NCBI GenBank assembly: GCA_005223045.1
Contig: NJBM01000021.1
Coordinates: 1 to 64,000 of the forward strand
Origin: Planctomycetes bacterium B3_Pla
GTDB lineage: Bacteria > Planctomycetota > Phycisphaerae > Sedimentisphaerales > Anaerobacaceae
Reading direction: 5' to 3'
DNA: 64,000 nt
The notes beneath the pieces were generated by a model. That model was not told the DNA's origin and did not search any database. It was given only the letters and a program-made list of their open reading frames with translations. Position numbers and translations under genes: made by a program. Shown piece by piece: positions 40,547-49,416 of this stretch (positions within the stretch are counted from its first letter, which is position 1; each line of letters begins with the position of its first letter).

Positions 40547-41998
40547 TTAGCTGCGCACAGGCCTCAGGAGCGGAAACAGCACAACGTCGCGGATACTTGC
40601 AGCACCGGTCAGCACCATTATCAGCCTGTCGATTCCGATACCAAGCCCGCCGGCCGGAGGCATACCGTATTTCAACGCCGTTATGTAATCGTTGTCCATT
40701 TTTGTCAACGATTCCTCCTGCCCGCGAAGCTGAGTAAGGAAATTCTCATATTGCTCCGCCGGATCGTTCAACTCGGTGTACGCATTGGCCAATTCCATTC
40801 GGGCGATAAACAATTCAAATCTCGCCGCGAGTTTGGGATTGTCCTTCTTGCGCCTGGCTAAGGGACACAGCGCCGCCGGGTAATCGATCACAAACGTAGG
40901 AGCAATCAGATTCTCCTCGACGGTCGCCTCGAACACTTCATTTACGGCCACGGCGTCGTCCATATCCGCTTCGTCCATATTGAGTTTTCGCGCCTTCGCT
41001 CTGACAGCCTCCATATCGTCAATATCGCAACCGGCGTATTCTTTGAGCAGCTCGGCGTATTTGGCTCGTCGCCAGGGCCGGGTAAAATCAATTGCAAATT
41101 CTCCGAACTGAACCTGCCTGCCGCCGCAGTGTTTTTCCACACAAAGCGATATAACCTCTTCGGTCAGATCCATCATCACGTTATAGTCGGCGTAAGCCTG
41201 GTACACTTCGAGCATCGTAAATTCCGGATTGTGCCGTCTGCTCAGCCCTTCGTTGCGGAAATTGCGGTTCACCTCGAAAACCCTCTCCATCCCGCCTACG
41301 AGCAATCTCTTGAGAAACAGTTCCGGCGAAATCCTCAGGAACAAATCCATATCCAGACTGTTGTGATGCGTTATGAAAGGCTTGGCCGCAGCTCCGCCGG
41401 CGATAGCCTGCATCATCGGCGTTTCCACTTCCAGGAATCCTTTGGATGTCAGGAGTTCGCGAATCGTGCCGATGACAGCACTGCGGGCCTTGAACCGCTC
41501 CATCACTTCGGGATTTGCCCATAAGTCCACATACCTCTGCCTGTACCGCTGGTCAATATCCGCCAGGCCGTGGAATTTCTCGGGCGGAGGCAGCAGACAT
41601 TTACTCAGAAGCGTAACTTCATCGGCCCATATCGTAATCTCGCCGGTTTTGGTCTTGCCCAACTGGCCGGCGGCCCCGATTGTGTCACCAAGCTCGAGCA
41701 GCTTGGCCAGTTGCCACTGCCCGGCCAGCAGCTTCTTACTCAGGCCGACCTGGATAGTCCCGCTGCGGTCGCGCAGCGTCATGAAAATCAGCTTGCCAAT
41801 GTCCCTGAGCAGCGTAATCCTGCCGGCACCCCTGGCCTGCTGCGTGGGATCATCCTCTTTGAATCCGCCTTTGATACCTTCGGCCGGCTCAGCTCCTTCG
41901 TACCTGCCGCCGTAAGGCTCGACGCCTAATTCCTTGATCCGGGACAGTTTTTCCTGCCTTTGCCGTTCAAACTTGCTCGGGTCTTCTGCATTTGTCAA
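40547..41998 (-). CDS. lysS: Lysyl-tRNA synthetase, class II
   Basis: A 483-residue class II synthetase. The OB-fold anticodon domain (GRITLLRDIGKLIFMTLRD near 58) is followed by motif 1 with DLWANPEVMERFKARSAV near 164, motif 2 FEVNRNFRNEGLSRRHNPEFTMLE (in parts: NRNFRNEGLSRRHNPEF) near 255, and motif 3 MPPAGGLGIGIDRLIM near 453. The start is a TTG with AGGTG about seven bases ahead; the next in-frame ATG would remove part of the N-terminal helix. It lies 43 bases after the S41 protease gene. Confidence 0.95.
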   Translation of the reverse strand: MTNAEDPSKFERQRQEKLSRIKELGVEPYGGRYEGAEPAEGIKGGFKEDDPTQQARGAGRITLLRDIGKLIFMTLRDRSGTIQVGLSKKLLAGQWQLAKLLELGDTIGAAGQLGKTKTGEITIWADEVTLLSKCLLPPPEKFHGLADIDQRYRQRYVDLWANPEVMERFKARSAVIGTIRELLTSKGFLEVETPMMQAIAGGAAAKPFITHHNSLDMDLFLRISPELFLKRLLVGGMERVFEVNRNFRNEGLSRRHNPEFTMLEVYQAYADYNVMMDLTEEVISLCVEKHCGGRQVQFGEFAIDFTRPWRRAKYAELLKEYAGCDIDDMEAVRAKARKLNMDEADMDDAVAVNEVFEATVEENLIAPTFVIDYPAALCPLARRKKDNPKLAARFELFIARMELANAYTELNDPAEQYENFLTQLRGQEESLTKMDNDYITALKYGMPPAGGLGIGIDRLIMVLTGAASIRDVVLFPLLRPVRS

Positions 41999-42041
41999 AT
42001 CAATACACCTGTGAAAACTGGAAATTTACCGATGTAAAAAG

Positions 42042-44345
42042 TCAATTGCCCATTCGGGCCAGGGTCAACGTTTGATCCTGGAGTAATTTGCTCTTGACAA
42101 TCAAAAGACCAACCGCCAGTTGCGGGTCGGAGGCCAGAGTTTCTTCAATTGTATGCTTCCTGACGCCGTTGCTGCCGTTGCCATGGCCGGCATTCACCAG
42201 CACGTCATTATTGCGCTGCACCTCATACAATTTCCTGAGCTCGTCGCTTGTGAGTTTAATCTCGACATCGGGTGCAACACCCCAATCCGTCTTGCCTTGC
42301 TCTTTCATTGCATCCCGGCTCTCGACCTTTTGATCGGACGGCAGATGATAGTACGCCATCGTATATTTCAACTGCGCCCTGTCACGGGGAGCGCCGGTTA
42401 TCCCCTGCACGCTGCCTTTTCCGTGAGTTCTGCCTCCTACGAGCACCGCTCTTTCGTACTTCTTGTCCGCCAACGCTCCGGCCACAATCTCAGAGGCGCT
42501 GGCCGAGCTGGCATTAACTAATATGACCAGCGGATAATCCGGATGTGTTCCCTTCTTTTTCGCGAACTCCCAGTCCGGCATCCCGTGGCCCGGTTTCCTC
42601 TTGACTATCAAACCGTCTTCGATGAATTTGTCGGCCACTGCAACAGCACTATCCAGAAGCCCGCCGGTGTTCCATCTCAAGTCCAGGATTAGTCCACGTA
42701 ACCCCTGCGACTCAAGGTCGTCCAGCACCCTCTCCAGACCCGGAGCGGTGTCCGTTGAGAAACTGGTGAGGCGGACAAAGCCGATCTTGTTCTGTTCGTC
42801 AACCATGTGCAGCCATTTGCCCCCGTTGGTCCTTTGCCAGCCTCGCACTGTCGGGACAACTATCCTGTCTCGCGTTATAGTAACATGGAATACTTTGTCC
42901 TCGACCGTTTTGTCCTCACACGGACGCCTTACCCTCAGCTCAACTTCGGTTCCCGCTCGACCCTTAATCTTCTTGGCCGCACAGGCAAGTGACATGTCCT
43001 TTGTTTCGAGCCCGTTGACTGCCTCTATCACGTCGCCCGCATCAAGATCGGAGTTGAACGCCGGCGTATCAAGCAGAAGACTTGAGACGGTCAACAGCCC
43101 TTTTCGTTTGGAAATCTCTATACCAATGCCCATGAACTCATTGGTCATCATCTGCTCGAAATCCTGTATCTGCTTGGGCCAGATTATGACCGTATAAGGG
43201 TCAAGCGCCGACAACGCTGCTTCCGAGAACTGTGAAATCAGCACCTGTCGGGGCAATTCCACCGTCGATTTATTCAGCTTCAGAACCTCTTCCAGAATGT
43301 GCAGGAACTTCTTCCTGTCGAGTCCGTCCCGTCTGCCGGATGCGGCTTTGATTTCATCCATCTGTGAGTCCAGACCCGACAACCAGGCCGAAAGGCCCTC
43401 TGGATGTCGCATGCCCTTCGTGGCGGATGAACTGTCCTGGCCCTGATTTTGTGAATCCTCGGCAAATTGCGATGATGCCCCTATCACCTCCGCCAGCAGC
43501 TTGCAGCGTGTCACAGCTTTGGCCGCCATTTTCTCGTACTTGATAGTCTCGACATAACGTGTATCCAGGAATTCAATCGCCCGAAGAAACATTTCCTTCT
43601 TCACGCCCAGGAAGCGTTCTTCGGTGGTCTCGCAGGGATTGTCCTCGAAGACCATTGCCAAAGCGGCCTTATCCAGGAGCTGCTCGGCATAATCCGAATA
43701 GCCGTCATTGTTCGGGTCGATTGCCCTGAGCCAATAATAGCAATTCGTGTATGCCTCCAGCCACTTGCCCTCAACCTCAAATTTAGCGGCTTTGTCTATA
43801 GCTTCCTGCAAAGTCTGTTTTACGAACTCATCGGACATGAGCTGCTCTTCTTGTCGGCGGTCGGCAAATTCGCCCGCCTTGGCAATCACCGAGAGCGCCT
43901 CAACGACATCATTTACATCGTTAACGTCGTAAACGTCGTTGGCATCGTTTGCGTCTTGAACCTGAAGATTTTCCAGCTCGGTCAACGTCTCGGCGTATGC
44001 AGCTTCTCGATCCGCTTTGCGCTGTTGACTCATGTCCTGGTATTGATCGATAATGCCCAACAACTCACCGGCAGTTTCATTAAGTTGAGCCGGATAGTAC
44101 TGGCGCGTATGCTTTATCAGCTCATCAGCGGCATCGAATTTGCCCTCGTAAATCAACTCGCACGCTTGTGCGACGATGCCGGACTCAACCGACCCGGTTG
44201 GAGATGAGCTGCCATTGGCAACGACCGCCAACGGGGCTGAAACAGATTCAGGAATTCTGCCTGTATAGGCCGCGGACAACAAGGCTATTGCCACCAGCCA
44301 TACGGGCCACATTAACTTGCGTATCACGTATCTCATGTTTTGCAT
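42042..44345 (-). CDS. Carboxy-terminal-processing S41 peptidase with long N-terminal region
   Basis: A 767-residue exported serine protease of the Ctp/Prc family. An N-terminal membrane segment (WPVWLVAIALLSAAYTG, about 13-29) is followed by about 300 mainly helical residues. A PDZ domain spans about 395-480 (GIGIEISKRKGLLTVSSLL, DAGDVIEAVNG). The S41 domain has GFVRLTSFS, LRGLILDLRWNTGG, VILVNASSASASEIVAGAL near 615 (catalytic serine) and VGGRTHGKGSVQ near 640 (lysine). The catalytic pair is intact. An Asp/Asn/Val repeat lies near 132-145. The ATG at 44345 and one at 44336 are both possible. The family trims C-termini in the envelope; the target is unknown. Confidence 0.88.
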   Translation of the reverse strand: MQNMRYVIRKLMWPVWLVAIALLSAAYTGRIPESVSAPLAVVANGSSSPTGSVESGIVAQACELIYEGKFDAADELIKHTRQYYPAQLNETAGELLGIIDQYQDMSQQRKADREAAYAETLTELENLQVQDANDANDVYDVNDVNDVVEALSVIAKAGEFADRRQEEQLMSDEFVKQTLQEAIDKAAKFEVEGKWLEAYTNCYYWLRAIDPNNDGYSDYAEQLLDKAALAMVFEDNPCETTEERFLGVKKEMFLRAIEFLDTRYVETIKYEKMAAKAVTRCKLLAEVIGASSQFAEDSQNQGQDSSSATKGMRHPEGLSAWLSGLDSQMDEIKAASGRRDGLDRKKFLHILEEVLKLNKSTVELPRQVLISQFSEAALSALDPYTVIIWPKQIQDFEQMMTNEFMGIGIEISKRKGLLTVSSLLLDTPAFNSDLDAGDVIEAVNGLETKDMSLACAAKKIKGRAGTEVELRVRRPCEDKTVEDKVFHVTITRDRIVVPTVRGWQRTNGGKWLHMVDEQNKIGFVRLTSFSTDTAPGLERVLDDLESQGLRGLILDLRWNTGGLLDSAVAVADKFIEDGLIVKRKPGHGMPDWEFAKKKGTHPDYPLVILVNASSASASEIVAGALADKKYERAVLVGGRTHGKGSVQGITGAPRDRAQLKYTMAYYHLPSDQKVESRDAMKEQGKTDWGVAPDVEIKLTSDELRKLYEVQRNNDVLVNAGHGNGSNGVRKHTIEETLASDPQLAVGLLIVKSKLLQDQTLTLARMGN
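43903..43957. repeat. Nine-base tandem repeats inside the S41 peptidase gene
   Basis: About six imperfect 9-mers of the type RCRTCGTTW run in tandem (plus-strand reading ACATCGTTA, ACGTCGTAA, ACGTCGTTG, GCATCGTTT). On the coding strand they give DAND-ANDVYD-VNDVND. Copy number could vary between strains without breaking the frame because each unit is three codons. Confidence 0.65.
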
Positions 44346-44476
44346 CTCGTACCAAATCCAAAATTTCAGAGTCGAAATCCGGAATAAATCCGAACCTCAA
44401 CAGTTCAAATCTTCAATCCCCATGTTTTGGTGGTTTGAATTCAGGCCATTTGGCTTTCTTTTGTATTTCATGCTTC

Positions 44477-45427
44477 TCACATGCACTCGGCCGCCTTTCC
44501 GGCGCACCCCAGAACGTGCAGCTTGTGCTTTACCATAGCCTTGATAGCGTCTCTGCCCGGCCCGAGGTACTTGCGCGGGTCAAACTCTCCGGGCTTCTCG
44601 GCATATACCTGCCTGATCTTGGCGGTCAGGGCAAGTCGCAGGTCCGTATCGATGTTGACCTTGCAAACCGCCATCTTTGCTGCCTTACTGACCGATTCTT
44701 CCGGTACGCCCATCGCGTTCGGCATGTCGCCACCGTACTTGTTGATCAGATCGACGAACTCCTTGAGCACGCTGCTCGATCCGTGCATGACAAGGGGAAA
44801 CCCGGGAAGTCTGTCTGCAATCTCCTGTATCACGTCAAAGGCAAGCTTTGGCTCTTTCTTGAACTTGTAGGCGCCGTGACTGGTGCCGATAGCCACCGCT
44901 AAGGAATCCACGCCGCTCTTGGCTACAAACTCCTCGACCTGGTTCGGGTCGGCCAAGTGTTTGCCGATATCGTCATCAGAGACGCCGACAACGTCCTCCT
45001 CGATCCCGCCCAATTGCCCCAATTCGGCCTCGACCACCACATCCCTGGCGTGCGCGTATTCGACCACTTTCTTAGTTGCCGCAATATTCTCCTCAAACGG
45101 TTTGCTCGATGCGTCTATCATCACCGAGGTAAAGCCGTCGTCAACAAATTGCTTGCATGTCTCGAACGTATCGCCGTGGTCGAGGTTGATCGCAACTGGA
45201 ATATCCGGATTTTCCTCAACCACCACGTTGATAATCGCCTTTAAATAGCTGATTTTCGCGTATTCGCGTGCACCCCTGGAGACCTGCAGAATGAGCGGGG
45301 CCTTCTCCTCGGCCACAGCATCGATTATGCCCTGCGTAATCTCCATGTTATTCACATTGAACGCACCAATTGCATAGCCGTTCTTGTAAGCCATCTCGAA
45401 CATCTTACTGGTATTAACCAACGCCAT
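44477..45427 (-). CDS. fba: Fructose-bisphosphate aldolase, class II
   Basis: This 316-residue zinc-dependent aldolase acts in glycolysis/gluconeogenesis. Zinc-ligand segments are INLDHGDTFETC near residue 79, the following AELGQLGGIEEDVVGV near 133, GTSHGAYKF near 179 and VMHGSSSV near 207; NIDTDLRLALTAKIR is near 258. It belongs to the shorter class IIB-like form. The start at 45427 has TAAGGAGA upstream; the frame is open eight codons more. It stands upstream of the S41 peptidase gene by about 130 bases. Confidence 0.93.
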   Translation of the reverse strand: MALVNTSKMFEMAYKNGYAIGAFNVNNMEITQGIIDAVAEEKAPLILQVSRGAREYAKISYLKAIINVVVEENPDIPVAINLDHGDTFETCKQFVDDGFTSVMIDASSKPFEENIAATKKVVEYAHARDVVVEAELGQLGGIEEDVVGVSDDDIGKHLADPNQVEEFVAKSGVDSLAVAIGTSHGAYKFKKEPKLAFDVIQEIADRLPGFPLVMHGSSSVLKEFVDLINKYGGDMPNAMGVPEESVSKAAKMAVCKVNIDTDLRLALTAKIRQVYAEKPGEFDPRKYLGPGRDAIKAMVKHKLHVLGCAGKAAECM

Positions 45428-45705
45428 AGTACTCTCCTTAAGAACCAACAATCCATCGGACTTCTACAAAACCCAGATCCGTTGTCTGGCCGGTACCCAA
45501 AAATCATAAGTGCAATTTCACACAGCCGAAGCCAGGGATCAATCAAAAAGGAAAACCTGCCGTTGGATTTTCCCTTTTCCGATAACGACATACCTTAAAT
45601 AGAAACCCAACCCGGCTATTCGAGGAAACCGAAAAACGAACTTCTCCTCATAATACACATTAGAACCGAATTATACAAGGTTTTTCCTATCTTCACAATC
45701 AATTA

Positions 45706-48258
45706 TCAGTAGCCCGCCGAACCGCCCAGACCAATGTATTTTCGCTCTCCAAACGCCAGGCCCCGCACACCCTGGGGCCAAATGCTGAATACAATTGAAT
45801 GTCTGTCCAGCGATTCGTCCGTGCTGTAAGTAATGCCCCAGTAAAGCCTGTGATATCGCCTTATGAGCGTCATGTCGTTCCGCACCGACGCTCCATAGTC
45901 AAAATCATACTGTTGTGAAAAGACCACCGTATATCTGGGATCAAGCATATAAGTGACGGCGCTTGTAACTGTATTCGAGCCTTTTTCGCCAAAGTTGTTG
46001 TCAATCCGTCTCAAGTATCTGCTGCCGAGATAAAACTGCAAATTAGGCCATCGCAGGTGCGAAAAGCCAACATTATATTGCTGCACGACTCCGCTCTGCA
46101 TATCGAAATTCATATCGGACAGCACGGCAGTAGTATCGCTCAGACGCCATATATAGTCGGCTCCGAAATAATTGCGCCTCGGGCCAAAAATGTGGCTGCC
46201 GCGTCTGTCTTGCTGCGGCGGCATTGCACCCGGCACACTTCCCAGCGGAACCGTCGAGCTAAAAGTATTTATCGGCGGAATGAAGGGTTTATTCCAAATA
46301 AATTTATCCGCCCCCGCCGATGCATCGCCGGAATCATTGACCCACGTAACGTCCATATCCAGCCGCATCCAGTCAACACTTCGCCGGTTCTCACCCAAGC
46401 CTCGCTTGGTTTGGAGCCTCTGTGAAATACCTACGTTTAGTGTATCGCGTTGTTCGATGACCGACTCGTTTTGGGTATAGGCAACAGCAGTCAAATGGGG
46501 CCTTATAACGTGCCGCAGACGATTCAAATCCCAAAGTTCCGATTTGACGCCCGGAAACACCTTCCAGTACGGGTTCGCTGAGACGCGCACACCCGTCTCA
46601 CCGAACCAGACCTTATCCTCCCTCGGCGACGTTCCGCCGTCCAGGCCCCTGTAGAAACCCAACCCATCTTCATACGCCACGGTCCCTGCCACGAAGGGCA
46701 CAACTTTGGTCCGGCCCATTATCAGCGGCATATCAACTTCGTTTCTTGTCGTCATAAACGTAAAAAACTGCTCTGAAGCAGTAGTATTATTGGACGATGC
46801 GAACCTCTGACGGAATCTGCTGATCTGGCTGTCGCTGTAGAACGTCAGTTTGTCGTCGAAAAACGATTGGCCCGCCCTGTGATAGTCAACCGTGGGCAAT
46901 TCATCCAGCTCGTCCACGAAATCGTTTATTCGCACTTTGCCCAGCAAAGACAGGCCCCAGTTGTTCTCGATTCGCTTCATATGAACGAGCGTTTCCTGCT
47001 CTTTGCCAACGTTGAACTCGTTGCGATAGAATCCTTCCATGAAATTCTCATCTGAAAGGTAGCTAATCTCGGAAGTAAGCTGCCAGTTGTAGAGCAGAAA
47101 ATGTCTGTGCCGCCAACTGAAGCGCCCGCGAAGATCGCGGACCGGCTCGAGGTTTTTCCGGCTGCTGTGTCTGCCGAGCCGGTCCTCGCCCGTATCGTGG
47201 ATCAGATAACTCAGCATCCTGCCGTAATAGTTTTCCCCGGCGTACTCGGTTTCCGTTCCGCCGCCGAAGCCCCGTTTGCTGTAGTAATCCAGCGCCAAGG
47301 TGCTGTCCGTGCCTTCCGGCTCCTGCAAGCCCAACAGCCGGGCCAGATACCACCTGGTCTCGACCGATGTTCCCCATGTGCTGTCGTGGCCGAGATGGAC
47401 GCCCTTGAGAGGAAGATCGGGCCTGGTCTGATTGCTGCGGACAAAAGGCCAGTAAAAGATCGTCTTGTCATACATCTTCAAACGCACGTCGTGCATCTGT
47501 GCGTCAAAACTGTCTTTGGAAGCCCCGCCCTGCTGCTCGTCAACGGTAGTCGTATCGGTGACAATTATGTTCGAAGCATTGAACGAAATCTGGGGCAGAT
47601 AAAACTCGCTGGTCGTCAAAGTCATATTCTCGGCCGAGAATTGATTCTCCGCCAATTGCCTGATTTTCTTTGCCCTGACGTAAATCGGGATCCCCTCGGC
47701 CTCATCGAAGGTCCGAATAACTCCATTTGTGGCGACTGCTTTTTTTCTCTCAAAATCGTAGTAAATCTCATCGGCCCGAATCGTTCGCTGGCCTTCGGTC
47801 ATCACAACGTCGCCGGATAGATAGACCGCTTGCACAGCTCCTCCGGGTAAAACACCTTCGGCATCGTTTTCCTCCTTGTCCTCCGGAGGTTGATCCCCGG
47901 ACAGGAATATGACCCCGTTGTCAGCCTGAAACTCCAGGAGCCTGCCTGTCTCATCCTGCTTCTGCCAGAGATAGAACCTGGACGTGACGATTCCTATTCT
48001 CGCTACCTCGTCCCATTCGGCCGTAAAAGCTGACTGGCCCGCCGGCGACAGATTCACCGGGTACTTAAAACCGGGCTTTTTCTCTTTCGGCTTGACGGCT
48101 TCTTCAACAGATTCCTCCGCCGGCAGATCGGAGCCTGCAGGATCGCTACCCTCCGTCTGTATATCATCAGCGCCGAGCGCACGCGCCGTCTCGACCTGCG
48201 TAGCAGGACCCGACAGCAAGACCAAGAAACACAAAATAATAAACGCCCTGGCTGGCAT
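45706..48258 (-). CDS. lptD: LPS-assembly protein LptD-like outer-membrane barrel
   Basis: An 850-residue exported protein, similar to LptD/OstA which inserts lipopolysaccharide into the outer membrane. The signal peptide spans about 1-26 (ARAFIILCFLVLLSGPATQV). A beta-taco OstA-like region follows at about 75-230, with VVMTEGQRTIRADEIYYDFE and ATNGVIRTF. The C-terminal barrel from about 250 is rich in aromatic strands and ends near FGERKYIGLGGSAGY. Divergence from proteobacterial LptD is large, so the assignment rests on the OstA-like part plus barrel. The start at 48258 follows GAGAG; upstream codons (MGARRTVRVV) are repeat-adjacent and less likely. No LptE is visible nearby. Confidence 0.78.
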   Translation of the reverse strand: MPARAFIILCFLVLLSGPATQVETARALGADDIQTEGSDPAGSDLPAEESVEEAVKPKEKKPGFKYPVNLSPAGQSAFTAEWDEVARIGIVTSRFYLWQKQDETGRLLEFQADNGVIFLSGDQPPEDKEENDAEGVLPGGAVQAVYLSGDVVMTEGQRTIRADEIYYDFERKKAVATNGVIRTFDEAEGIPIYVRAKKIRQLAENQFSAENMTLTTSEFYLPQISFNASNIIVTDTTTVDEQQGGASKDSFDAQMHDVRLKMYDKTIFYWPFVRSNQTRPDLPLKGVHLGHDSTWGTSVETRWYLARLLGLQEPEGTDSTLALDYYSKRGFGGGTETEYAGENYYGRMLSYLIHDTGEDRLGRHSSRKNLEPVRDLRGRFSWRHRHFLLYNWQLTSEISYLSDENFMEGFYRNEFNVGKEQETLVHMKRIENNWGLSLLGKVRINDFVDELDELPTVDYHRAGQSFFDDKLTFYSDSQISRFRQRFASSNNTTASEQFFTFMTTRNEVDMPLIMGRTKVVPFVAGTVAYEDGLGFYRGLDGGTSPREDKVWFGETGVRVSANPYWKVFPGVKSELWDLNRLRHVIRPHLTAVAYTQNESVIEQRDTLNVGISQRLQTKRGLGENRRSVDWMRLDMDVTWVNDSGDASAGADKFIWNKPFIPPINTFSSTVPLGSVPGAMPPQQDRRGSHIFGPRRNYFGADYIWRLSDTTAVLSDMNFDMQSGVVQQYNVGFSHLRWPNLQFYLGSRYLRRIDNNFGEKGSNTVTSAVTYMLDPRYTVVFSQQYDFDYGASVRNDMTLIRRYHRLYWGITYSTDESLDRHSIVFSIWPQGVRGLAFGERKYIGLGGSAGY

Positions 48259-48284
48259 AACAACTCTCACGGTTCGTCGTGCCC

Positions 48285-48540
48285 CCACCTTCGCAGGGGC
48301 AAGCCTGTCCCCGCAAAAGCGGGGGTATTACGTCGTGTGTATTGCGAAATACGCGGAACGTAACACGCAATACGAGACATTTCGCCGACGATTATAGTCC
48401 GGCGATGCCGCAAAGCCAGCAAAAAGCCGGCGCCCAATATCAATAACTTGATTTATGTAAAACTTTGCCGTAAAAAAGCGGATACCGTGGAGCGCAAAGC
48501 GGATAGGCTCTACGTCCTATACTAACCGCTATCCGCTATA
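48285..48540. repeat. Repeat cluster between lptD and the small plus-strand gene
   Basis: Three small palindromic or tandem elements: CCCCGC-AAAA-GCGGGG (48309-48324), CGTATTGCG-type repeats (TGTATTGCG...CGCAATACGA, 48338-48374), and AGCGGATAG facing CTATCCGCT (48499-48537). The second type recurs before the two zinc-ribbon genes. Confidence 0.55.
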
Positions 48541-48554
48541 TGCTAAAGGTTAAT

Positions 48555-48830
48555 ATGAGCAAGAAAGAGTATTCACGATACCAGAAGACGGTAATATCAG
48601 GCTACTACGAAAACCTCGACACGATAATGCTCCAGAAGCTTGGCGAGCTTGTGACCGAATTGTACTTAGCCGACACAAGGGCCAAACAAGACCGGCTCTG
48701 GCAACGCGCCAACAAGGCAATGACAAAGCTAAAAATCCCCCCCGCGCTCATCGATCACATCATGGAAAAACGGAGCGTCGAAATATTAGCGAAAAACCTC
48801 CAGGACTGGTCGGGCAATAAGAAAAAATGA
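48555..48830 (+). CDS. Small soluble protein of unknown function
   Basis: A 91-residue, highly charged, helical protein (KKEYSRYQKTVISGYYENLD, then a mid-section LQKLGELVTELYLADTRAKQDRLWQRANKAM quoted in part as LGELVTELYLADTRAKQDR, then LIDHIMEKRSVEILAKNL). Leucines are spaced as in a helical bundle. No leader or zinc motif. The start at 48555 has AAAGGT seven bases before it; an ATG at 48540 is less well placed. I do not recognise the family, though the sequence looks like a compact conserved planctomycete protein. It lies between lptD (divergent) and a TPR remnant whose frame starts eight bases later. Confidence 0.7.
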   Translation: MSKKEYSRYQKTVISGYYENLDTIMLQKLGELVTELYLADTRAKQDRLWQRANKAMTKLKIPPALIDHIMEKRSVEILAKNLQDWSGNKKK

Positions 48831-48837
48831 AGATACC

Positions 48838-49005
48838 GTGGGCGGCATTGAAGGGATTCTTGAAATGCGGAACGACTTCTACTCGAAGCCGTTGAAAGTC
48901 AATCCCCTCAAGTTCGGCTACGAGCATCCGCATACATTGGAATCGTGTCTCAACCTGATCGACCTCTACGGAACCTGGGGCAAGCCTGAGAAGGCCGAGC
49001 AGTGA
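48838..49005 (+). pseudogene. C-terminal remnant of a TPR-domain protein (often fused to Ser/Thr kinases)
   Basis: A 55-codon open frame from a GTG ends at TGA 49003-49005. It reads EGILEMRNDFYSKPLKVNP, then KFGYEHPHTLESCLNLIDLY, then GTWGKPEKAEQ. The G-x-EHPHTL-x-S-x(2)-NL-x(2)-LY pattern is that of a tetratricopeptide repeat as seen at the C-terminus of planctomycete TPR proteins and kinases. No kinase domain or earlier repeats are found upstream, so it is a fragment left by deletion rather than an intact gene. It is not preceded by a ribosome site. Confidence 0.65.
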
Positions 49006-49123
49006 CGAGCCAGGTTGCCTGATAAATCAGCCGCAGTAGAGTAATAGCATATCCGGATGGGTGAAGCAGCGACTCACTGGAAAGCCGTCTCATACGGATT
49101 ATGACAGATTCTCGTGCACAGGT

Positions 49124-49225
49124 TGTCATCCTGAACGAAGCGAAGCGCAGTGAAGGATCTGGGTTAAGAATCGATCTATAACCCTATTCGCTGCCCAGAT
49201 TCTTCGCCTCCGGCTCAGAATGACA
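49124..49225. repeat. Palindromic repeat of the TCATCCTGAACGAAGCGAAG type
   Basis: TGTCATCCTGAACGAAGCGA on the left mirrors TTCGCCTCCGGCTCAGAATGACA on the right (imperfect), and GATCTGGG/CCCAGATT form an inner arm. This is a widespread intergenic element type. No gene is inside it. Confidence 0.65.
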
Positions 49226-49416
49226 AAATTGCCGGGTGCCTTCAGATTTAGCATAATTCGTATCACGTCTATCGCATACAAATTTGGCCTTTGCCCTGGG
49301 CCACTGGGGCGATATACTATCAATAAGCGCCGGCGAAATCGGAAATAGGGGGTTTTCTTCGATTTTTCGATTAACAAAGCGCTGCCGGCTAACGACTAAC
49401 TCCTTTGGAGACAAAT

